A stretch of DNA of 64,000 nucleotides from assembly GCA_963798745.1 (NCBI GenBank), contig CAWCUF010000002.1, positions 372,001 through 436,000 of the forward strand, given 5' to 3'. Shown here in pieces: positions 50,136 to 58,791 of this stretch. Origin of the DNA: Prado023 sp963798745 (GTDB taxonomy: Bacteria > Actinomycetota > Actinomycetes > S36-B12 > CAIYMF01). The translations under genes were made by a program, and so were the position numbers. The notes under the pieces were generated by a model. The model searched no databases and had not been told where the DNA came from. It worked only from the letters and a program-made list of their open reading frames with translations. Every line of letters begins with the position of its first letter. The first letter of the stretch is position 1.

Positions 50136-50612
50136 ATGCGCAAGGCATACAAGTGGGTGGCGTGGCTGATCGCGGGCCTGGTGGCAGTGCAGGCCGCGAT
50201 GGTGGCGTTCTTCGGGTCCGGTGAGAGCAAGTACATCGACGGCGGTGGAGTGATCGACCGGGCGATGGTGGAGTCGGCGGAGTCAAGCGGGGATCTGCCC
50301 TTCCCGGAGGTGATCGGGGTGCTGGTCCACGGGGTGAACGGGGGGATGGTGATCCCGGTGGTGGCGCTGGTGCTTCTGGGCCTGTCCTTCGGGACCAAGG
50401 TGCCCGGAGCCCGCATGTGGGCGGGGATCGTCGTGGCCCTCGTGGCGCTCCAGGTCACCCTGGGGTACACGCAGGGGGGCCTGCCGGCGCTGGGCCTGCT
50501 GCACGGGTCCAACGCGCTGCTGCTGTTCGCCGCCACCACGCACGCCGCGCGGCTCGTAGGACGTGAGGCCCCGGCGGGAGTCGCGTCCGACCGTGCGGCG
50601 GCGGTCGTCTGA
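50136..50612 (+). CDS. Four-helix membrane protein of unknown function
   Basis: 158 aa; ATG preceded by GAGAGGAGC. Four hydrophobic spans (AWLIAGLVAVQAAMVAFF, VLVHGVNGGMVIPVVALVLLGLSF, WAGIVVALVALQVTLGYT, ALGLLHGSNALLLFAATTHAARL) carry three conserved-looking His (VHG, LHG, THA), compatible with heme b or copper ligands. It begins a four-gene operon ending in a multicopper oxidase, so an electron-transfer or copper role is plausible. The 49889-50135 gap is the divergent control region; no element was identified. Confidence 0.75.
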   Translation: MRKAYKWVAWLIAGLVAVQAAMVAFFGSGESKYIDGGGVIDRAMVESAESSGDLPFPEVIGVLVHGVNGGMVIPVVALVLLGLSFGTKVPGARMWAGIVVALVALQVTLGYTQGGLPALGLLHGSNALLLFAATTHAARLVGREAPAGVASDRAAAVV

Positions 50613-50622
50613 GGGGTCTTTC

Positions 50623-51813
50623 GTGTCCGGGCACAGGCAGCCTGAGCAGGCCGCACCCCCCAGCGTCAGGGCCGAGGAACACCCACCTCCGGGCGGGGCG
50701 GTGGAGTCCAGGCCGGTGGCAGTCGGCGCACTCGGCGGACTCGCCTGGGCCTGCGGGTGGCGCGGGTTCATGGCGCAGGTGACGACCGGACCCTCACACG
50801 TCACCTGGGCCGGCACCTACCTGGGGATCCTCGTGCCGGGCCTCGCGGTCGGCGTCCTGCTCGGGGTGGCCGAGCATCTGCGCCGCACGACTGCAGACCC
50901 CCGTGGCCGGCTGCTGGTGTGGTCCCCCTTCGCCTTCGCGGCGGTTCTCGTGGTGGATCTGGTGAAGCACGGCTCGACCCTCCAGGGCGGCATCGGCGGC
51001 GGCGCGCTCGGGCTTCCGGCGCTCGGTGTCGCCGGTGCGTACGCCCTCGCGGGCAGTCGCCGGTGGGCACGAGTCGCATGCGCACTCCTGGCCCTGTCGC
51101 CGGTCCCGGTATGGGTCCTCACCGCCCCCAGCTTCGGCGGCCCCTCGCTGAGCATCCACACCCCCAAGGGTGCATGGATCGCGCTCTACCTCTGGAGCTT
51201 CCTGGCGATCTTGATGGTGGCGACCACAATCCCGCTTCGCATACCGCCGCGCAGGCGGTCAGGACCCCGGACTGCACTCGAAGATCCGCCCGGTGTTGAG
51301 GAACCGGGACTGGGTGGGTGGGCGGAAGCCGCGGCCGGGGGGAGGCAGATGAGGGCCGGGTACCCCTTCACCACGCCTGTTGTGTGGACGTTGCGCCTGG
51401 CCGGTCTCGGCGCCCTTGTCAACGGTGCGGGCTTCGGGGCCTTCGACGTTCCCGCGATCTGGCACCTGGCTCGCTACGGCACCGTCTGGCACGCGCTGGG
51501 GAACCCCACGTATGGCCACGGCCGCTTCGAAGCCCATGGCTTCGCCGTGAGCGTCCCGGTGCTCATCGCGTTCCTCGGCACGTGCCTGGTGCTGGCGATC
51601 GGGGGTGTCCTCCTCATGATTCCCGGGTCGACTGGAGTCGTCTTCACCCTGGCCGGCATCGTCATGTGCGCGCCGTTCTGGTGGGGCTTCAACTTGCCCT
51701 ACGCATGGTTGAACGCGGCCACGACCCTGGTACTGCTCGCCATGGCCTGGGCGATGCAGATGGTCGCCCCGCCGGGCCCGGCCACAGCACCCGGGGGGGA
51801 TCTCCATGACTGA
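50623..51813 (+). CDS. Polytopic membrane protein of unknown function
   Basis: 396 aa from a GTG 8 bases after GAGGGG; it starts 10 bases after the previous stop. There are about nine hydrophobic spans in two blocks separated by a charged linker (RIPPRRRSGPRTALEDPPGVEEPG). The second block could start independently at an internal ATG (51349, MRAGYPFTTPV), so this may be a fusion of two proteins. No family is recognised. It overlaps the next gene by 8 bases. Confidence 0.7.
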   Translation: MSGHRQPEQAAPPSVRAEEHPPPGGAVESRPVAVGALGGLAWACGWRGFMAQVTTGPSHVTWAGTYLGILVPGLAVGVLLGVAEHLRRTTADPRGRLLVWSPFAFAAVLVVDLVKHGSTLQGGIGGGALGLPALGVAGAYALAGSRRWARVACALLALSPVPVWVLTAPSFGGPSLSIHTPKGAWIALYLWSFLAILMVATTIPLRIPPRRRSGPRTALEDPPGVEEPGLGGWAEAAAGGRQMRAGYPFTTPVVWTLRLAGLGALVNGAGFGAFDVPAIWHLARYGTVWHALGNPTYGHGRFEAHGFAVSVPVLIAFLGTCLVLAIGGVLLMIPGSTGVVFTLAGIVMCAPFWWGFNLPYAWLNAATTLVLLAMAWAMQMVAPPGPATAPGGDLHD

Positions 51814-52516
51814 ATCACCCGTGAGCAGTCCCCAGATCCCGACGTCGAACAGTGGCATCGATGAGTCGCGAGCCCTTCGACGAGCAGGGTGGGCCGGCGC
51901 CGCGTCCGTCGTGGCGATCGCCCTCGGTGTGGCTCTGTGCTCGTTGGCCGGCGTAGACGCGCCGGGTGCGTCAGACGCGGCAATCCGCGACCGGCTCGAC
52001 GCCGGAGCGAGGCAGGTCGCCGCCGGCGTCGGGGTGCCGGTGCTCGGCGCGGGCGTCGCGCTGCTCCTGTGGTTCGCGACCGGTCTGCGGCGGGCGCTCG
52101 ACAGGCTCTCCGGCGGCGACCCGCTGGTCGAGGCGGTGGTCCCGGCGGCGGGGCTGTTCGGTGGGCTGGCGATCACGGGGGTGTCCATCGATGTCTCAAG
52201 CGCGATCACGGGGTTGGCCTCCGATGCCTTCACGCCGGACCTGAACACCGCTCGGGTGCTGGGCACGGCAGGGCTCATCATCGGGCTCACCGGGCTGACC
52301 GGCGCGGCGGTGATGGTCGCCGTGACCACCCGGATCGCCCACAGGGCGAACACCCTGCCCAGGTGGGCGAGGTGGGGGTCCTACGTCGTCGCGGTGCTCT
52401 GCCTCACCAGCTTCTGGAACGGCGGTATGGCGTCCGTGGCCTTCGCCCTGTGGGTCGTGGGCGCCGTCATCGGGATTCTGAGGGCTACGCGTACCGGCCC
52501 CTTGACCGGCGGGTGA
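51806..52516 (+). CDS. Membrane protein of unknown function
   Basis: 236 aa. A polar Ser/Pro-rich N-terminus precedes about five hydrophobic spans (AASVVAIALGVALCSLAG, VAAGVGVPVLGAGVALLLWFATGL, AVVPAAGLFGGLAITGVSI, ARVLGTAGLIIGLTGLTGAAVMVAVT, WGSYVVAVLCLTSFWNGGMASVAFALWVVGAVIGIL). No catalytic motif. Its place directly before the multicopper oxidase suggests a shared job. Confidence 0.72.
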   Translation: MTESPVSSPQIPTSNSGIDESRALRRAGWAGAASVVAIALGVALCSLAGVDAPGASDAAIRDRLDAGARQVAAGVGVPVLGAGVALLLWFATGLRRALDRLSGGDPLVEAVVPAAGLFGGLAITGVSIDVSSAITGLASDAFTPDLNTARVLGTAGLIIGLTGLTGAAVMVAVTTRIAHRANTLPRWARWGSYVVAVLCLTSFWNGGMASVAFALWVVGAVIGILRATRTGPLTGG

Positions 52517-52523
52517 CCGCCCC

Positions 52524-54089
52524 ATGTCGGAGGACCGCACACTCCCGGGCGCGGCGCAGGAGGCCCTCGAAGCCGGTGCAGGGGTGCGAGCCGGACGCAT
52601 CGTGGCCCTCTGCGTGGGTGGTGCGGGGGTCGTGCTGTTGCTGGGTGTGCTGGCAACGTGGTGGGCCGGCAGCCGCCTGCCCGCGGCGTACTCGGTCGAT
52701 TCGATGGGGGTGGTGGACCTCGGCCTGGACCCGCAGGCCGTGGTGCGAGGCCAGGGGCATGGCCACGGCGGCAGCGCGGGTGGTGCGGCACCTGCCGCGA
52801 CTGTGAGCGTGACGGAGCTGCGCGCCGACCCTGCCCGTCCCGCGGATGTGCGGCTGGAGCTGACAGCCAGGGCCGGCCAGGTGACGCTTGCCGACGAGCG
52901 CACGGTGCAGGGGTACTCGCTGAACGGCACGTCGCCGGGTCCGGTGGTCCGCGCCGTGCAGGGGGACCTCGTGGAGGTGGTGGTCCGCAACGAGTCGGTA
53001 GCGGCGGGGATCACCCTGCACTGGCACGGCATGAGGGTGCCGAACGCCGCCGACGGGGTGGCCGGGGTCACCCAGGACGCGATCGCGGTGGGGCAGAGCT
53101 TTGTGTATCGGTTCGTGGCCGAAGACGCTGGCACGTACTGGTACCACTCCCACCAGGTGTCCCACGAGCAGGTGCTCGGCGGCCTGCTCGGAGCCGTGGT
53201 GGTGCACCCCTCGGGTCGACCCGTCGATCCGAGGGACGCGGCGGAGGTCGTGGCACTGGTGCACACCTACGGCGGGGTTCGCACGATCAACGGCCGAGCC
53301 GGGCAGTCCCGGGTGCCTGCTGCGCCAGGCGCGCCGGTGCGGGTACGGGTGATCAACACCGACAACGGTCCGATGCCGGTGTGGGTGTCCGGCGCGGGCT
53401 TCAAGGTGGCTGCCATCGACGGTTCGGAGGTGAACCGACCCCAGGCGGTGATCGGTCGGTCGCTGGTGCTCACCGCCGGTGCCCGAGCGGACCTGCTGGT
53501 GCAGGTGCCCGACGACGGTGCGGCCGCGGTGGAGGTGGCTGGTACCTCGCTCGTGCTCGGCGACGGCCCGGTGGCGTCCTCCCCTGCGCCGCGGCAGCAG
53601 GTCGACCTGCTCAGCTACGGGGAGCCGGCGCCCGTGGGCTTCGATCCGCACGCGCCCGATCGCCGCTTCGAGTACCGGGTCGGGCGCTCAATCGGGTTCC
53701 TCGACGGCCGGCCCGGCGTGTGGTGGACGATCAACGGCGCCATCTTCCCCAACGTGCCCATGTTCGTCATCGGTCGGGGCGAGGTCGGCCGGTTCACGAT
53801 CAGCAACGACAGCGGCGAGGTGCATCCGATGCACCTGCACGGCCACCGCATGCTCGTGCTCTCCCGAGACGGCATGCCGGCCACCGGCAGCCCGTGGTGG
53901 GTCGACTCCCTCAACGTCGAACCCGGGCAGACCTTCGAGACGGCCTTCCTCGCTGACAACCCCGGGATCTGGATGGACCACTGCCACAACCTGCCCCACG
54001 CCGCCGAGGGCCTGGTCGCCCACCTCATGTACGAGGGCGTCACCACCCCGTTCGTCATCGGCGGCGACCACGCCAACGAGCCCGAGTGA
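52524..54089 (+). CDS. Multicopper oxidase, membrane-anchored
   Basis: 521 aa. An N-terminal hydrophobic helix (IVALCVGGAGVVLLLGVLATWW) anchors it. All four copper-ligand motifs are visible: HWHG (166-169), YWYHSH (205-210), HPMHLHGH (about 434-441) and DHCHNLPHAAEGLV (about 484), so type 1, 2 and 3 sites are complete. It oxidises Cu(I), Fe(II), phenols or similar and reduces O2 to water outside the membrane. A His/Gly stretch (GHGHGG) after the anchor could bind copper. Last intact gene of its operon. Confidence 0.9.
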   Translation: MSEDRTLPGAAQEALEAGAGVRAGRIVALCVGGAGVVLLLGVLATWWAGSRLPAAYSVDSMGVVDLGLDPQAVVRGQGHGHGGSAGGAAPAATVSVTELRADPARPADVRLELTARAGQVTLADERTVQGYSLNGTSPGPVVRAVQGDLVEVVVRNESVAAGITLHWHGMRVPNAADGVAGVTQDAIAVGQSFVYRFVAEDAGTYWYHSHQVSHEQVLGGLLGAVVVHPSGRPVDPRDAAEVVALVHTYGGVRTINGRAGQSRVPAAPGAPVRVRVINTDNGPMPVWVSGAGFKVAAIDGSEVNRPQAVIGRSLVLTAGARADLLVQVPDDGAAAVEVAGTSLVLGDGPVASSPAPRQQVDLLSYGEPAPVGFDPHAPDRRFEYRVGRSIGFLDGRPGVWWTINGAIFPNVPMFVIGRGEVGRFTISNDSGEVHPMHLHGHRMLVLSRDGMPATGSPWWVDSLNVEPGQTFETAFLADNPGIWMDHCHNLPHAAEGLVAHLMYEGVTTPFVIGGDHANEPE

Positions 54090-54093
54090 GCCG

Positions 54094-54600
54094 ATGACCG
54101 CAGGACGAGGAGGACGTCATCGGGGCCGTCGCCGGGCTCGCGCTGATCCCCATGGCTCGCGCGGTCCGTGACCTGCTCAGCTCACCCGGCAGGCTGCCGC
54201 TACTCACCAGGGCAGTGGCCGTCTGCCGTGGCCACGGCCACCGCCTCGGGGTTGCTGGTGACCGGCCGCATCGAGTTCCCCGTCCAGGGGGCAATCGGGA
54301 CCGGCTTCGCGCTCGCACTGATGCTGTGGACCGGGTCTGCTGGCCGCTGGGCTGCTGAATCCGGCGCGCTGCCACCGCTGCTGGTCAGATCGGCACGGCT
54401 GATAGCACGGGTGGGCCTGGCCGGGCTGACGCTGGTAGCGGTCGGTGACGCCCTGCCGCGTGGATCGGCCGCCCAGCACGAGGGTCGGTCCGATCCCGGA
54501 CCCACCCACGGCGCGGCCTACCTCGCGCTGCCGGTGTGGCAGATCATGCTGTCGCGGGCCATGTCCCGCCGGCCGGCAGTCCCTCGCCGGCCGTGCGGCT
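54094..54600 (+). pseudogene. Frameshifted membrane protein remnant
   Basis: The first frame gives 'AVAGLALIPMARAVRDLLSSPGRLPLLTRAVAV'; a second frame resumes with 'TASGLLVTGRIEFPVQGAIGTGFALALMLWTGSAGRWAAESG' and 'RLIARVGLAGLTLVAVGDAL'. Joined they would be a multi-pass membrane protein following the oxidase operon. No stop-free single frame spans it. It may be decayed or mis-sequenced near 54230. Confidence 0.55.
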
Positions 54601-54653
54601 GCGATGAGTGTGTTGTTCGAGCCCTTGGCCGTGCTGCGGACCCGGCCCGGCGC

Positions 54654-54930
54654 ATGATGAGTGATCCGCAGGTCGTCGCCGGGTTGCTGTTGGTGGGTGG
54701 GCCCGTCGTGGGACTGATCCCGGTCGCGCACCCAGCCCTGATCAAGATCTGGTCGTTGCCCCGAGACTCCTTCGGGGCAACCGTAGCCGCCCACCGGGTC
54801 GCCTGGGCCTGGCTCAACGCCGGGTTCGCGCTTGCCTCGCTCGCCACTGCCGCCGGGCTATTCGCGCTCTCCACTCCATGCCCGACCGGGCCTCGACCGC
54901 GATGCTCGGCCTCACACTGTTGTGATCCCG
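54654..54930 (+). pseudogene. Second membrane protein remnant
   Basis: 'MSDPQVVAGLLLVGGPVVGLIPVAHPALIKIW', 'WAWLNAGFALASLATAAGLFAL' in one frame, then 'MPDRASTAMLGLTLL' and a stop in another. A membrane-protein fragment of unknown family, frameshifted near 54870. Confidence 0.45.
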
Positions 54931-55114
54931 CGGCCGGTGACTGCCGAGGCCAGCGCGCGCCCCCATCACCCGCATGCGAGAACCAAACTCGGAACCCGCC
55001 CGTCGCCTCAGGCGTCCGCTTCACGCGGGCAGTCCCTCCGAGGCGACGAGGCGCACTGCTACGCAACTCGACCGGCGACACTGGCCGCATGTCGCGCCGA
55101 CATCCTTGCGGCTG

Positions 55115-55525
55115 TCAGCGGAGCCGGTGGAGCTCCCTCCCTCGAACGAAGGCGAGCACCCCGACGGCGGCCGTGACGCACAGCAGGACCACCGCCCAGA
55201 CGAACCCCCAGGAGACGAACCCAATCGACGCGACGCCGCCGGTGAGGTCACCGTCGAACAACCCGAACAGCACGCTCATCAGGCAGACCGTGCTGAGAAG
55301 GACAGCCGCGACGAAACTGACCCTCGGGCGCACGTCGCGTGCGGCCAACCAGGCCAGGACTACTTGCGCGACCCCCATCGGCAGCGGCACCGTCGAATGG
55401 GTGTCGAAGCCCCACGCCGTACCCCACGTCTCGGCACCTGACGCAACACCGATGAAGCCGCCGATCACGTCGCAGACGAACAGCACCAGCATCGCGACGA
55501 TGAGACGCCGCCCCGTGGACGACAT
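55115..55525 (-). CDS. Small four-helix membrane protein
   Basis: 136 aa, intact. Hydrophobic spans: LIVAMLVLFVCDVIGGFIGVA, LPMGVAQVVLAWLAA, VSFVAAVLLSTVCLMSVLFGLF, IGFVSWGFVWAVVLLCVTAAVGVLAFV. It ends 'RGRELHRLR'. No family is recognised and there is no partner; it stands between remnants. Confidence 0.7.
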   Translation of the reverse strand: MSSTGRRLIVAMLVLFVCDVIGGFIGVASGAETWGTAWGFDTHSTVPLPMGVAQVVLAWLAARDVRPRVSFVAAVLLSTVCLMSVLFGLFDGDLTGGVASIGFVSWGFVWAVVLLCVTAAVGVLAFVRGRELHRLR

Positions 55526-55699
55526 GCGCAGAAGGCTAGTCGTGGGGAGCGAACGAAGCCACCTTGTCCGCTGGAACGGTCATCGCCATGAACAAGACCT
55601 TGGCCACCCTCTCACGCGCACGACCTCGCTACCCCGAGGCGCTGCGGGGGCGGGACCGCTGGCTACAGGGGCCGCGAAACACACGGGCGTGCTTCTGGG

Positions 55700-56130
55700 C
55701 GCGGTGATGCCCTCATGAGGCGCCCAGCTCGCGGCGGATAGACGAGGCTCTTCCGCGCCGAGGTCCGCCCGCCAGCAACGCCCTCGGCGGCCGCCAAGCC
55801 CCCCAGCGCGTGGGTCCGTAGCGGCCGATGCACCCCGGCTGAACCAGATCGCTGGGACCCGGTCGTCCACCCCGGAGGCGGTGGCCCTGCGGGATCCGAT
55901 CGTCATCAAGCACGCCCCGGGCGCCAAGAGGCTCGGTTGCTGCAGCAGCCAGCTGATCCCCTCGTTGAGAGTCAACGGGGTGCGTCCCGAGGACCGGAGC
56001 GCGGCCTCGACCGGGCTGGTGTTGCGCAGCTCATCGCCACGGGCCGGGTCGAGCACCAGGTATAGCGGCCCGTCCGGAACCCACCCTGCCTGAGCGCGGG
56101 GAGTTGTGGTTGTGCGAGATCGCCGAGATC
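55700..56130 (-). pseudogene. C-terminal fragment of a DUF5701-like protein
   Basis: 'YLVLDPARGDELRNTSPVEA', 'GRTPLTLNEGISWLLQQPSLL' and 'ACLMTIGSRR' followed by 'RVPAIWFSRG' match the order of DUF5701 proteins, but the C-terminus then departs from it and the N-terminal half is missing. Frames are interrupted. I see no complete gene between 55526 and 56570. Confidence 0.5.
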
Positions 56131-56249
56131 GGGCGCAGGTCCCTGGTGGTGCCCTGTCGTGACCCCGCGATCCCGAGCCATCGCCGCGCGCTGATCGCAC
56201 GAGGGACGACCCCATACGACACCGCGGTGCTCCAACCTTGAGCCCATGC

Positions 56250-56520
56250 GCATCCGCTGCGCCGTCGGCGACAACTGTCCCAGTGCCAGGTCTCCCACTC
56301 GCTGCTGATGTAGCCGTCGAAGCCGGCGTCGACCAGCATCGTGAGGAGCTCCCGGTCGGGGATCGACGGTTCGGTGCCGTCTTCGGTGAAGAAGGACTTG
56401 CCGTGCACGTGCACGATCTGGGCGGCGATCTCCTTCCACTGCTCCGGCCGCTGAAGTCCGAAGATGCCCACCGAGTTCACGGCCACCTGCATGGCAAGGT
56501 CCCCGGCGCCCAGCGAGGCG
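56250..56520 (-). pseudogene. Fragment of a sugar-phosphate isomerase/epimerase (xylose-isomerase-like TIM barrel)
   Basis: 'AVNSVGIFGLQRPEQWKEIAAQIVHVHGKSFF' and 'PDRELLTMLVDAGFDGYISSEWETWHW' are the last strands of this barrel family (HVHGK metal region and SSEWE catalytic Glu). The N-terminal two-thirds are gone; the 5' side of the fragment abuts a truncated tRNA gene, the usual picture at an integration or deletion boundary. Confidence 0.65.
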
Positions 56521-56570
56521 GCGAGCTGTGCCCCAACCCACGTCGGCGCAGGTCAGGGGCTATTTTCCGG

Positions 56571-56620
56571 TGGAGCCGGTGACCGGGATCGAACCGGCAT
56601 GGCCTGCTTGGAAGGCATGT
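56571..56620 (-). tRNA. Truncated tRNA-Gly (TCC anticodon), 3' half only; likely att-site remnant
   Basis: On the minus strand the sequence reads anticodon loop CTTCCAA (anticodon TCC at 56610-56612), T arm GCCGG-TTCGATC-CCGGT, acceptor strand CACCGGC, discriminator T and CCA. The 5' acceptor strand (would be GCCGGTG) and D arm are not present upstream. Such tRNA 3' halves are typical attachment-site copies left by integrases. Confidence 0.65.
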
Positions 56621-56696
56621 GACATGTGGTGGGGGTTTCGCACCCCAGCGACCGGGGCTGGCCCCGCTATTGGCGGTCGCTCCTGTGCGGCGTACG

Positions 56697-56712
56697 ATAG
56701 CGATAACGCTAT
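56697..56712. promoter_or_regulatory. Operator palindrome ATAGCG-ATAA-CGCTAT
   Basis: A perfect 6+6 inverted repeat just ahead of the HTH gene, overlapping one candidate start codon. It probably binds the HTH protein for autoregulation, as in toxin-antitoxin operons. Its AT content stands out from the surroundings. Confidence 0.6.
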
Positions 56713-56725
56713 GGGAAGGCGGGCG

Positions 56726-57295
56726 ATGAGTGGTCAGGTGCTGTTGCGCAGTGCGCGGTGGCGGGGTGGGTTGTCGCAGCGTGAGTTGGCTCTGCGGGCG
56801 GGGGATCATCAGCCGACGATCGCGGCGATCGAGGCTGGTCGTCGCGACGCCCGGGTGGGTCACCTGGAGCGGCTGGTGGCACGTGCCGGATGCCGGCTGT
56901 CCTTGATTCCCACGACGTCGGCACCGGTTGCCGAGGTTGCCGCGGGGATCGCGGAGTTGCTTGCCGGTGGCGATCGGGACACGGCGTGGCGGGCCTTCAT
57001 CCAGGTCAACGATGATCTGGCTGCGGCCCCGGCGGACGTGCGGGTTGCTTTGTGTGTGTGCGAGCCGACCCCGACTGGAGATCCACGATTCGACGCCGCT
57101 TTGGCTGCGCTGGTCGCCCACCACCTCAGCGGTGCTGGGCTGCCGGTGCCGGCGTGGGTCGACGACTCGTCCCGGTTGTTGGCCGAGCCGTGGTACCCAG
57201 ATGTGTTCGGTCCCGGCGGGCCGGACCTGGATGTTCCCGCGGCGTTCGCTCACCATGGGGTGCTGATCGCCGCGTCTGAGCTGGAAAGCGTCTGA
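56726..57295 (+). CDS. XRE-type helix-turn-helix protein (antitoxin-like) with C-terminal domain
   Basis: 189 aa from the ATG behind GGAAGG; an ATG at 56711 within the palindrome is the alternative. HTH: 'WRGGLSQRELALRAGDHQPTIAAIEAGRRDARVGHLERLVARAG' (about 11-54). The remainder is an uncharacterised alpha/beta domain containing 'GDRDTAWRAFIQVNDDLAAAPADVRVALCVCEPTPTGDPRFDAALAALVAHHL', seen in antitoxin-like proteins beside nucleotidyltransferases. It precedes such a gene by 17 bases, so a two-gene toxin-antitoxin-like pair is likely. Confidence 0.8.
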   Translation: MSGQVLLRSARWRGGLSQRELALRAGDHQPTIAAIEAGRRDARVGHLERLVARAGCRLSLIPTTSAPVAEVAAGIAELLAGGDRDTAWRAFIQVNDDLAAAPADVRVALCVCEPTPTGDPRFDAALAALVAHHLSGAGLPVPAWVDDSSRLLAEPWYPDVFGPGGPDLDVPAAFAHHGVLIAASELESV

Positions 57296-57312
57296 GGAGG
57301 TCACGATCTCCC

Positions 57313-57835
57313 GTGCTGCTCGACCGCACACTCATCACCGAGTTGCTCCACGACCTGGCTCATCGGGCTCGCGCTGACAGGCCAGCCGGCTGCCATTCGG
57401 TTGGTCGGAGGGGCTGCGATCGCTGTCGGCTACTTCGATCGGCGTGCCACCCTCGACATCGACGCGGTGTACCACCCGGGTGACCTAGTCGAGCGGGTTG
57501 CCGCGGAGATCGCGGCCGAGCGAGGGCTCCCGGCGGACTGGCTGAACAACCACGCACTCGGGTTCGTCCCCTTCGTCGGTCAGGACGAGTGGACTGAACT
57601 GTTCACCTATGGGCCGATCACGGTGTTCATGGCGAGCGCGCCGATGCTGTTGGCGATGAAGCTGGCAGCCAACCGCGGACTGCGCGACAGCGGCGACATC
57701 GAAGGGCTGCTGCTCACCTGCGGGGTGGCCTCGGTCGAACAGGCCCAGGCGATCTACGAGACCTACCACGCCCAACGCGTCCTCAGCCAGAGCGCCCAAG
57801 CACGCGTACGCGCGCTGCTCGAGCGCTACGACTGA
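57313..57835 (+). pseudogene. Nucleotidyltransferase-fold (DUF6036/AbiEii-like) toxin gene with one frameshift
   Basis: The GTG start with upstream GAGGAGG gives 'LLDRTLITELLHDLAHR'; after a one-base shift near 57360 the frame goes on 'LALTGQPAAIRLVGGAAIAVGYFDRRATLDIDAVY', with the NTase core GGAAI...D-I-D. The rest (from 57401) is intact to the stop. The core is conserved, so this is either a recent loss or a sequencing error. Relatives modify nucleic acids (for example tRNA ends) and act as toxins in AbiE/MenT-type systems. Confidence 0.7.
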
Positions 57836-58090
57836 CGCTCGGGGACGGGTCAGCGAGCAGCGGCAACCGAGTCAGTCCTGTCGGTCCGTGCGGGGCTGAG
57901 CCGCAGGCAGGTTGATGTGTTGGCGAGTCTCGTCGCCGGGGTGCCAGTCACCAAGACCGATTCGGACTTGCGGGTGACTGTGTACGCGCTGCGCAACCGC
58001 GGGCTGGTCCAGACGCCCAAGCGGCAGTGTCGCGCCGTGGTGCGCGGACGAGCATCCCACATCGGGATTCACTGCGCTATCCTCGACAGT

Positions 58091-58324
58091 ATGAGTACAC
58101 AGATCGCGGTCCGCCTTCCTGACGAGATGGTCGCCTTCCTCGACCGCACCGTTGCGACCGGCAAAGCGCCGAGCAGGGCCGCGCTCGTGGCATCCGCAGT
58201 AGAACGAGAGATGCGTCGACTGGCCGCTGAACAAGACGCGCAGTTCCTTCGCGCCCACGGTGCGGCAGACGACCTCGACGACCTGGTCGAGTGGACCGCC
58301 AGCCACGCCATCGTCGAGAAATGA
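58091..58324 (+). CDS. MazE-like ribbon-helix-helix antitoxin
   Basis: 77 aa. The N-terminus 'STQIAVRLPDEMVAFLDRTVATGKAPSRAALVASAVEREMRRL' is a ribbon-helix-helix DNA-binding domain; the acidic tail 'DDLDDLVEWTASHAIVEK' would neutralise MazF. It overlaps or nearly touches the MazF gene (4 bases apart). The 57836-58090 stretch has a possible HTH-like fragment but no start. Confidence 0.85.
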   Translation: MSTQIAVRLPDEMVAFLDRTVATGKAPSRAALVASAVEREMRRLAAEQDAQFLRAHGAADDLDDLVEWTASHAIVEK

Positions 58325-58328
58325 TCGG

Positions 58329-58643
58329 GTGCGTGAGATCTGCTTGGTGCGCCTGGACAAGACGCGACCAGCGCTCATCCTGACACGGGATGCTGCCCGA
58401 GGTGTGATGACCAAGGTCACGGTTGCGCCGGTCACCACCACGATCAAAGGCCTGTCCAGCGAGGTCAGGGTTGGACCCGAGAACGGGCTGGACCACGCCT
58501 GCGCGATCTCCCTGGACAACGTCCTCACGGTCCCGGTGAGCGCCCTCGGACGCACCGTCGGATACCTCAGTGTCGAACAAGAAGCACAACTAGCGCGCGC
58601 CGTGGTCTTGGCCTACGACCTCGAGGTTCCACTCCTCGAATAG
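58329..58643 (+). CDS. MazF/PemK-family endoribonuclease toxin
   Basis: 104 aa from a GTG (VREICLVRLDKTRPALILTRD). 'KTRPALILTRDAARG', 'VTVAPVTTTIKGLSSEVRVGPENGL' and 'CAISLDNVLTVPVSALGRTVGYLS' reproduce the PemK-like beta-barrel with its conserved Arg and Thr/Ser. The toxin cleaves RNA in a sequence-specific way and is held by the antitoxin just upstream. Both genes look intact. Confidence 0.88.
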   Translation: MREICLVRLDKTRPALILTRDAARGVMTKVTVAPVTTTIKGLSSEVRVGPENGLDHACAISLDNVLTVPVSALGRTVGYLSVEQEAQLARAVVLAYDLEVPLLE

Positions 58644-58791
58644 CTCACGCACGCGTCCGACTGGCGGCGGATAGACAGACTTCGACTGCGTCGGGAACAT
58701 GATCGTCAACGAGCAGCGCAGCTGCCCCGCCGAATGGGGCGGGGCCACCGAGACCATGACTGCCCCTGGTCTCAGAGGGAGGTCGGGTGCG

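Noticed and set aside
54654..55718. Single long membrane protein continuing past 54900
   Set aside because: After about 80 residues the frame becomes Cys/Pro/Arg-rich non-membrane sequence and overlaps an intact antisense gene.
56571..56650. Complete tRNA-Gly gene
   Set aside because: No D arm or 5' acceptor strand complementary to CACCGGC is found upstream of the anticodon stem.
57917..58090. N-terminal extension of the MazE-like antitoxin
   Set aside because: The frame is open upstream, but the ribbon-helix-helix domain begins at the ATG at 58091; the upstream part may be a separate decayed HTH fragment.
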